From Entrophospora sp. SA101 (lineage: Eukaryota; Glomeromycota; Glomeromycetes; Entrophosporales; Entrophosporaceae): a stretch of 23,990 nucleotides of DNA. Shown here piece after piece: positions 18,809 through 23,990 of the stretch (position 1 is its first letter; each line of letters starts with the position of its first letter). Both the position numbers and the translations under genes were made by a program. The stretch covers positions 48,112-72,101 of the forward strand of contig CAUDNR010000791.1 of the NCBI GenBank assembly GCA_958430865.1. Direction: 5' to 3'. The notes beneath the pieces were generated by a model that saw only the letters and a list, made by a program, of their open reading frames with translations, ran no database searches and was not told the DNA's origin.

Positions 18809-19541
18809 CTACTGGATTTGTTTAGCAAGCCATTTAGAAGTAGAATATTTTAAAAGGTTATCTAAACTAAATTGATCCTGATCATTAATTAAATTAATGA
18901 TATCATTATATAAATCTTTACATTCCTTCTGGGCAATTATTGTAATAAAATTAATTCTTGATTCCTGATCATCAAATGATGTAATTAATTCCTTTTTTAA
19001 GTTTTCATTTCTACTTTTAATTTATTATTCTCTTCTTCTAGTCTGTTGATTATTTGTTCATTTTCCTTGATATTTCCAACATAATATAACCTCTGTGATT
19101 CTTATTTTTTTAATTCATCTTGTGTTTTCAATAACTTCTCATGTGTTTTCGATAACTCTATTGTAAGCCTTGTGATCTCAGCATTAGGTAAAGTAGCTTG
19201 ATTGCTGAACTTGTGAAGCTCTTCCTCAGAAGATGAATTTAAGTTTCTTCAGAAGAATCATCTGCTTTTTTTAATTTCTCAAGAAAATTATCAGTAACAA
19301 TTATTTGATTGTAATGTTTTTCACAAATTGAACAATTTTCTAAAGAATCACATAATAAAGATAATTTAGGAAAATATTTAATAAATAATTTTATATGTTC
19401 CCTTGCTGCTAATCCTGATACATGCCTATACTTTTGAATCCCAACTTTACATGTTGCCAGTTGGCTTTCTGGATATTTAATAGAAAGACCATCAAATAAA
19501 CATTGGCAAGTCTGGTGTTTTGCATTTTTAGAGATTAAAAT
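18809..19541 (-). pseudogene. Broken coiled-coil gene with Cys/His motif, unknown family
   Basis: After an acceptor CTATAG (ending 19542) the minus frame reads LISKNAKHQTCQCLFDG, then KYPESQLATCKVGIQKYRHV SGLAAREHIKLFIKYFPKLS and ENCSICEKHYNQIIVTDNFL. The Cys-X-Cys and CSIC..H pattern suggests a small zinc-binding module. A stop near 19240 and frame changes follow. The sequence then continues as EITRLTIELSKTHEKLLKTQ DELKK, a coiled coil, another stop (near 19108), and ENEQIINRLEEENNKLKVEM K. After a further frameshift it gives NLKKELITSFDDQESRINFI T and DNLLKYSTSKWLAKQIQ, then two stops at 18811-18806. At least four disabling changes. The layout recalls lineage-expanded, mobile-element-associated genes of mycorrhizal fungi, but that is an impression. 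It lies directly downstream of the transposase-like relic on the same strand. Confidence 0.5.
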
Positions 19542-19786
19542 CTATAGATTTAAAAAAATTTTGAATTTTCACGTTAATTTCAAGTAAGTTTTGAGTCTAT
19601 ACAATTCTTTATGCTGTTATATAATGCTTTGGGGATGAGAGTGGATTATTAAAGTATATATTCAGAAGAATGTATTTCAATATTTATTTTTAGGGTTCTT
19701 ATAGGGAAAAAATGTAACCTAATATAAAAGGGAAGTGTTTTCTAAACTTGTTTGTATCATATATGAGATGATCGGCAAAAGGCTCT

Positions 19787-20378
19787 AGAATCGATTTCCA
19801 TATTTGGAAATCTCACTGACTGCATTGTTTCTAAGAACTTTTTGCAATATTCAATGACATCTTCACACTCATGTTCATCATAATAGACATCTTTGCTATA
19901 AGTTTTGAAGTAAAATCTCATTTTATGCAGCAATTGGCATGCAGTTTCACAGCTAATTAATGAAATATTGAATAAATAAATATTAACTGCAGTTCAAATT
20001 AATTTATATATATTTAATGAGAACTCACCTTATGTTTGTTTCTTTTTTGACCCCAACACATGAAAAAATAACAGATGAAAGATGATTAATAAAATTATTA
20101 ATATTAAATTTAAAATTTTTTTTTTCATGTAAAAATTCTGTTATTCTTAATTTAATGTCTTCATCATCTAGTAAACTTGATGTTTTCTATGCAAACCACA
20201 ATTTGAAAATGGAATAGGATCTCCTTCTTTGACAATTTGTGCCCATTCTTGAATACAGCAAGCAAAGTATTTACCTCTATCTAATTGATTTGCAATAGAT
20301 ATGCTTGATTCTAACTTTTTTTTACCTAATTTAATTAATTTTAAATATTGAAGCACAGCTGTAAGTCATAATTTATAT
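19787..20378 (-). repeat. 592-bp direct repeat, copy 1
   Basis: Matches 22421-23012 base for base at a constant offset of 2634, with one difference (a at 20368, g at 23002). It starts AGAATCGATTTCC and ends ATTTATAT, exactly at the left target duplication of the MITE. Both copies lie in the same orientation and flank CYP51. Confidence 0.95.
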
Positions 20379-20511
20379 TAAAGACTAGTGCTGTAATCCA
20401 AAAAAGGAAAAAGTATGGTTGCAAAAGTGGTCACAAAGGTAATTGTGACCACTTTTTATATGCTGTAAATACAATTACTACCATCATCATAATTTATGGC
20501 ACTGGTCTTTA
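20379..20511. mobile_element. 133-bp hAT-type MITE, copy 1
   Basis: The ends TAAAGACTAGTGCTGTAA and CATAATTTATGGCACTGGTC (then TTTA) are imperfect inverted repeats. The flanks ATTTATAT (20371-20378) and ATTTATAC (20512-20519) match at 7 of 8 bases, the 8-bp duplication of hAT elements. The other copy of the host sequence (23005-23012 and onward, ATTTATATCCATT) shows the empty site. The interior resembles the element at 23282-23414 in reverse orientation (AATCCAAAAAAGGAAA, TTTTATATG, ACCATCATCA). Confidence 0.85.
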
Positions 20512-20880
20512 ATTTATACCCATTGTATATTTTTAAGATCAGTTAATTTAGGTTCAAGTGAATTAGCATTTTCAACTTCAAAATCACTTCCTTCATGTTC
20601 TGAGTCATTCTCTCCTTCTGAATTATTCAATTCACTCACTGTATTTTCTTCATCTAATTCATTAATATCTATATCAACAAAGGTATTTTTTTCTTATACA
20701 GAAAATAACTATTTTAAAAATATGTTCATGTTATCTTCATCTTTCATTTCATTTCTTGTGCCACTGCTTTCACCTTTAGATTCAATAGAAAAAAAATGAG
20801 TTATTGGTTGTGACAACTTTGCAGCTTTAGTATATGCTCCTGATGGGCCATGTTTTTTATAATATATAGAAATCCTGATT

Positions 20881-21134
20881 TTATTAATAAAATTTCAATG
20901 TTGATTGACCAAAAACACTTTGCGTAATCAAATTGCTCAACCAATATATTAATATACATGTGTTTTGTATCTTCTATCCAAAGAAATCTTTGGAAGCTTA
21001 GAAATTACCTATCATTAATATTACTATTTATTGCTAATAAACAAACTGTAATTAATTTTTAAATGAAAATACATAGATACATACATACATATGTATATAA
21101 TTCACGCACATATACAAAAATAAATATAAACCTA
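20881..21134. other. Intergenic with ACAT/ATAC simple repeat
   Basis: 21068-21110 is a TACATAGATACATACATACAT-type microsatellite. No gene. It holds the 3' flank of CYP51. Confidence 0.6.
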
Positions 21135-22404
21135 TTATTCTAATATTCTAGTATATTCTATAATTGGATTTTTGGGTTGAGCTATCATGGTAGTATAATC
21201 AATGTCTGGAAATTTTTTATTTATCAAACATAAATCAAATGTTCTAACAAATATTGCTATAATTGTTTTAATTTGTAAATATGCAAATGTTTCTCCAATG
21301 CATCTATGACGTCCTGTGAAAATAATAAATGTATTATTACTAAAATCTATTTATTATAGTAAATTTAATTAATAATAACCATAGTTTACCTGCACCAAAT
21401 GGAATAAATGGTGATTTGGCACTAGCAGAATGCAAAACACCAAATCCATAATCCACAAGATCATCATTCCTTTCCTTAACTAAGTTGCTCTTATCAAACT
21501 CCTCCCATCTACCAGGATTGAATGTCTGTGCATTTTCAAAAAATTCATCTGAACATGCTGAAACCACTGGAATAGCCTGGATGTAGTAATCTTTTGGTAT
21601 GACATAATTTGTACCTGGAATTTTCATATCTCTAATAACTTTACGAATAATCGTAAGAATAGGTGGTCGTAAACGCAATGTCTCCCTAACAACATTGTCA
21701 TGCAGTGTCATCTCCTTCAATGCCTCAAAAGTTAATGGAGCATTAAGTGATCCCAACACTCTGATTTGTTCTTGTCTTAATTTCTCAAATAATCCTGGAC
21801 TCTGGGCAAGGTAAAGAAAAGCCCATGCACTTGTTGTAGAGCTTGTATGTTGACCTGCCATTAACATTGCAATCATAATATGTGCTGCTTCTTCATCTGA
21901 TAATTTTTTTCCATCTTTATAAACACAATCTTTTGTCAAATATTGCATAATGTCTGTGCCATCAGTGACACCTCTTTCACGACGTGATTTCATTATATCC
22001 AAAAAGAAACTACGCATTTTAATGTGTGCTTGATCACGTAATTTGTTGGCTTTTGTTGGTAAATTCTCAAAAAGAAAATTTATTGGTCTAAAGCCACCAT
22101 CAAGATCATGGAATATTTGTGCAACTAAGAAATTAATCAGTGAATTGAATGATAAAAATATTTGTAGAATATTTTTAATGATAAAAATAATAAAATATAT
22201 TTACATGTTTCATCAAGTTTTGATCGAACTTCTTCTCCTAATAAACATTTAGAAGCTGTCATAATGATTAGTTCAGATGTTGCTTTATGAATATCTTCAA
22301 TTCCAGTTTTTTTATTCCATCTGATAAAATAATTTTTAGTTTCCATTTCAATCATTGGAACATATGCACGTAAATTTTCATTTGAAAGTCCAGATTTAAC
22401 AAAT
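21135..22404 (-). CDS. ERG11: CYP51 sterol 14-alpha-demethylase, 5' exons missing; exons 22404-22205, 22124-21390, 21313-21135
   Basis: Cytochrome P450 that removes the 14-alpha methyl group of lanosterol or eburicol in ergosterol synthesis on the ER membrane. About 370 residues are visible. They begin FVKSGLSNENLRAYVPMIEM and continue with FHDLDGGFRPINFLFENLP, the I-helix MLMAGQHTSSTTSAWAF (oxygen activation), and the K-helix ETLRLRPP (ExxR). FNPGRWEEF follows, and the haem loop FGAGRHRCIGE with the ligand Cys is formed across the last intron. DIDYTTMIAQP sits near the C-terminus. AGQHTSS and the DYTTMI ending identify CYP51 rather than another P450. Introns are 80 and 76 nt and phases agree. 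The first visible exon starts at an acceptor AG (22406-22405). Only 16 bases further upstream the sequence changes abruptly to a transposase-like repeat. The membrane anchor and about 130-150 residues are not in the window. All visible coding sequence is intact. Confidence 0.9.
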
Positions 22405-22420
22405 CTATTATATCATATTA

Positions 22421-23012
22421 AGAATCGATTTCCATATTTGGAAATCTCACTGACTGCATTGTTTCTAAGAACTTTTTGCAATATTCAATGACATCTTCAC
22501 ACTCATGTTCATCATAATAGACATCTTTGCTATAAGTTTTGAAGTAAAATCTCATTTTATGCAGCAATTGGCATGCAGTTTCACAGCTAATTAATGAAAT
22601 ATTGAATAAATAAATATTAACTGCAGTTCAAATTAATTTATATATATTTAATGAGAACTCACCTTATGTTTGTTTCTTTTTTGACCCCAACACATGAAAA
22701 AATAACAGATGAAAGATGATTAATAAAATTATTAATATTAAATTTAAAATTTTTTTTTTCATGTAAAAATTCTGTTATTCTTAATTTAATGTCTTCATCA
22801 TCTAGTAAACTTGATGTTTTCTATGCAAACCACAATTTGAAAATGGAATAGGATCTCCTTCTTTGACAATTTGTGCCCATTCTTGAATACAGCAAGCAAA
22901 GTATTTACCTCTATCTAATTGATTTGCAATAGATATGCTTGATTCTAACTTTTTTTTACCTAATTTAATTAATTTTAAATATTGAAGCACAGCTGTAAGT
23001 CGTAATTTATAT
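22421..23012 (-). repeat. 592-bp direct repeat, copy 2
   Basis: Partner of 19787-20378 with one mismatch. Beyond 23012 the two host genes are still related in plan (acidic linker, YxxxxxxxxxITxFF module) but clearly diverged in bases. So the identity is local and sharp-edged. Confidence 0.95.
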
Positions 23013-23281
23013 CCATTACTAAAATCATTATTTTTAAGCTGCTTCTCTAAGTCACTAATTGCAACTTCTGTCATTTCTTTATCATTATTTTCAATGAGTT
23101 CCTCAGAACTTTCATTTCCACTACTAACATCTGCTTCACTTTTTTCAAAAAATGCAGTTATTAATTGACCATTTTTTTCAGCATTTTTCTTAGCCTCACT
23201 TTGTTTCCAGCAATAAGTTCTGGAAGAGTTACCTATATAGCACAAAGGTCTTGATGATGAAGTGTAATTTTTCATGGATTC

Positions 23282-23414
23282 TAAGGATACCGGCTGCAAC
23301 TTTTGATGATGGTTGCTACCATCTTTGCGTCATATAAAAATGATTGCAACTACTGGTTGCAACCACCTTTACAACCATTTTGTTTCCTTTTTTGGATTGC
23401 AACATGGAACACTA
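23282..23414. mobile_element. 133-bp hAT-type MITE, copy 2 (inverted)
   Basis: Begins TAAGGATACCGGCTGCAAC and ends GTTGCAACATGGAACACTA-like (TTGCAACATGGAACACTA), imperfect inverted repeats. It is flanked by a perfect 8-bp duplication ATGGATTC (23274-23281 and 23415-23422). Same length as copy 1 and similar inside when reversed. It also contains internal GGTTGCAACC-type words. Confidence 0.85.
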
Positions 23415-23624
23415 ATGGATTCATTGAGGATATCAATATATTTTACAGAATTTTCATCTAATTCTCTATCTATTCCTTCTTCAAACCAACTTTCCTCAAA
23501 TTCTTAATGTGAAAATTGTTCTAAATTAGTTTCTAATTGATTTTCATTACCAGATGAGCTATTATTTTTCTTTGTCTAAAGCAAGTCTATTTAAATGTGC
23601 TTTTTGCTTTGTAAACTTAGGCAT

Positions 23625-23990
23625 GATTAATTGATAAATTTCAAAAAAGAGTTAGATTTTTGAACAAAAAAAAACGCGTTAATTGAATTGATACACAATC
23701 ACGTGATGTGTGTAACATGGAATTAAAGTTAATTCCAGCCAAATTTAGCAATTTTGGCAAGATTTATGGTTGACAAATTGAGGTCAAACATAGAATAATG
23801 ATAATTTTTAAAAGCTCATAGCTCCATCTAGAATGGGATTTTTAAAAAAAAACAACACTCTCCGTACAAACAAAAAACATCAGTATGATGAGAATGTCAT
23901 TATAACAGGAGTTCATAAGTTTTATTTCCTTATGTTTTTTCAGAAATGAGAATGATTTTGATTGGTTCTCCATTATACTGACATGTTGTT
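23625..23990. other. Right-end region, no gene
   Basis: Contains palindromes TCACGTGA (23699-23706) and GGAATTAA-AG-TTAATTCC (23719-23736). No CYP51 5' exon is found here. It may be the 5' flank of the transposase-like element. Confidence 0.5.

Larger units (their letters stand above)
19787..20880 (-). pseudogene. Transposase-like gene, degenerate copy 1
   Basis: Minus strand, in order: 20880-20709 RISIYYKKHGPSGAYTKAAK and LSQPITHFF (a short N-terminal module), ending in a stop. Next comes an acidic stretch at 20684-20521 (NELDEENTVSELNNSEGEND SE). The MITE insertion at 20379-20511 follows, then the conserved part: LQYLKLIKLGKKKLESSISI AN, WAQIVKEGDPIPF, LLDDEDIKLRITEFL. An intron (GTGAGT donor near 20029) precedes SCETACQLLHKMRFYFKTYS KDVYYDEHECEDVIEYCKKF L. 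The last motif (YxDxHExEDVxxYxxxFL) is known to me from a fungal DDE transposase-like family, where the catalytic domain follows. Here it stops at MEIDS, so the catalytic part is missing. A one-base deletion in an A-run (20183-20186) breaks the frame before LLDDED. Confidence 0.55.
22421..23624 (-). pseudogene. Transposase-like gene, degenerate copy 2
   Basis: Same family as 19787-20880, with more of its start preserved: ATG 23624, MPKFTKQKAHLNRLALDKEK. A frameshift follows, then SSGNENQLETNLEQFSH and a stop (23506-23504), then EFEESWFEEGIDRELDENSV K. The 133-bp MITE interrupts it at 23282-23414. Without the MITE the frame resumes as MKNYTSSSRPLCYIGNSSRT YCW, then NGQLITAFF, an acidic Ser/Glu stretch, and TAVLQYLKLIKLGKKKLESS. 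The same one-base loss in an A-run as in copy 1 (22817-22820) breaks it before LLDDED. It ends at MEIDS (22421), before any catalytic domain, inside or beside the CYP51 intron. An apparent ATG at 23299 lies within the MITE and is not a real start. Confidence 0.6.

Noticed and set aside
23274..23299. Apparent start MQPVSLESMK of a 165-codon minus-strand gene
   Set aside because: The first codons lie inside the 133-bp MITE; the host frame actually begins further upstream at 23624 and is broken.
1..23990. CRISPR array, tRNA, rRNA, bacterial-type operons
   Set aside because: No regularly spaced direct repeats, no cloverleaf-like segments noticed by eye, and introns show the DNA is eukaryotic; a tRNA scan could not be run.

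Overview
The window looks like nuclear DNA of a filamentous fungus with an AT-rich, transposon-loaded genome. An arbuscular mycorrhizal or related Mucoromycota fungus fits best (inference from very high AT content, 70-100 nt introns with GT..AG ends, and many Tigger/pogo, Tc1 and hAT-type relics next to single-copy fungal housekeeping genes). It is a draft assembly: ten Ns at 10134-10143 mark a scaffold gap.

Layout. 1-2.1 kb: a 40-bp scrap of an F-box/LRR gene, the DNA-binding half of a Tigger/pogo transposase, and head-to-head with it the N-terminal half of a Tc1-type transposase with one recognisable terminus. 2.4-4.1 kb: hairpins, decayed exon-like repeats and a TATTAGTA-rich fold-back. 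4.6-5.5 kb: an intact two-exon gene for a cysteine-rich secreted, probably GPI-anchored protein. 5.8-7.7 kb: a second, decayed Tc1 relic and two MITEs with target-site duplications. 8.0-9.2 kb: an intact three-exon NmrA-like NAD(P)-binding protein. 10.1-11.5 kb: the first four exons of a URA2/CAD-type carbamoyl-phosphate synthase, cut by the N gap. 11.5-15.5 kb: mostly non-coding, with tandem repeats, a BTB-domain relic and a two-exon fragment of an HRD1-type ubiquitin ligase. 15.9-18.0 kb: an intact five-exon TPR/F-box/LRR gene of the Dia2/Pof3 type. 18.4-20.9 kb: two decayed mobile-element-like genes. 21.1-22.4 kb: the 3' three exons of CYP51 (ERG11). 22.4-23.6 kb: a second copy of the decayed transposase-like gene.

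The functional genes are unrelated housekeeping or surface genes (pyrimidine synthesis, sterol synthesis, SCF ubiquitin ligase, a redox-type NmrA protein, a secreted protein) and do not form a cluster. The most informative structure is at the right end. CYP51 lies between two direct repeats of 592 bp that differ at one base. Outside those 592 bp the two host copies are clearly diverged. Each copy carries its own 133-bp hAT-type MITE with an 8-bp target duplication, in opposite orientations. CYP51 loses its 5' exons at the edge of one repeat, and URA2 loses its catalytic half at the gap, so both need checking as real truncations or assembly errors. I did not find a convincing undescribed enzymatic system, CRISPR array, tRNA or rRNA.
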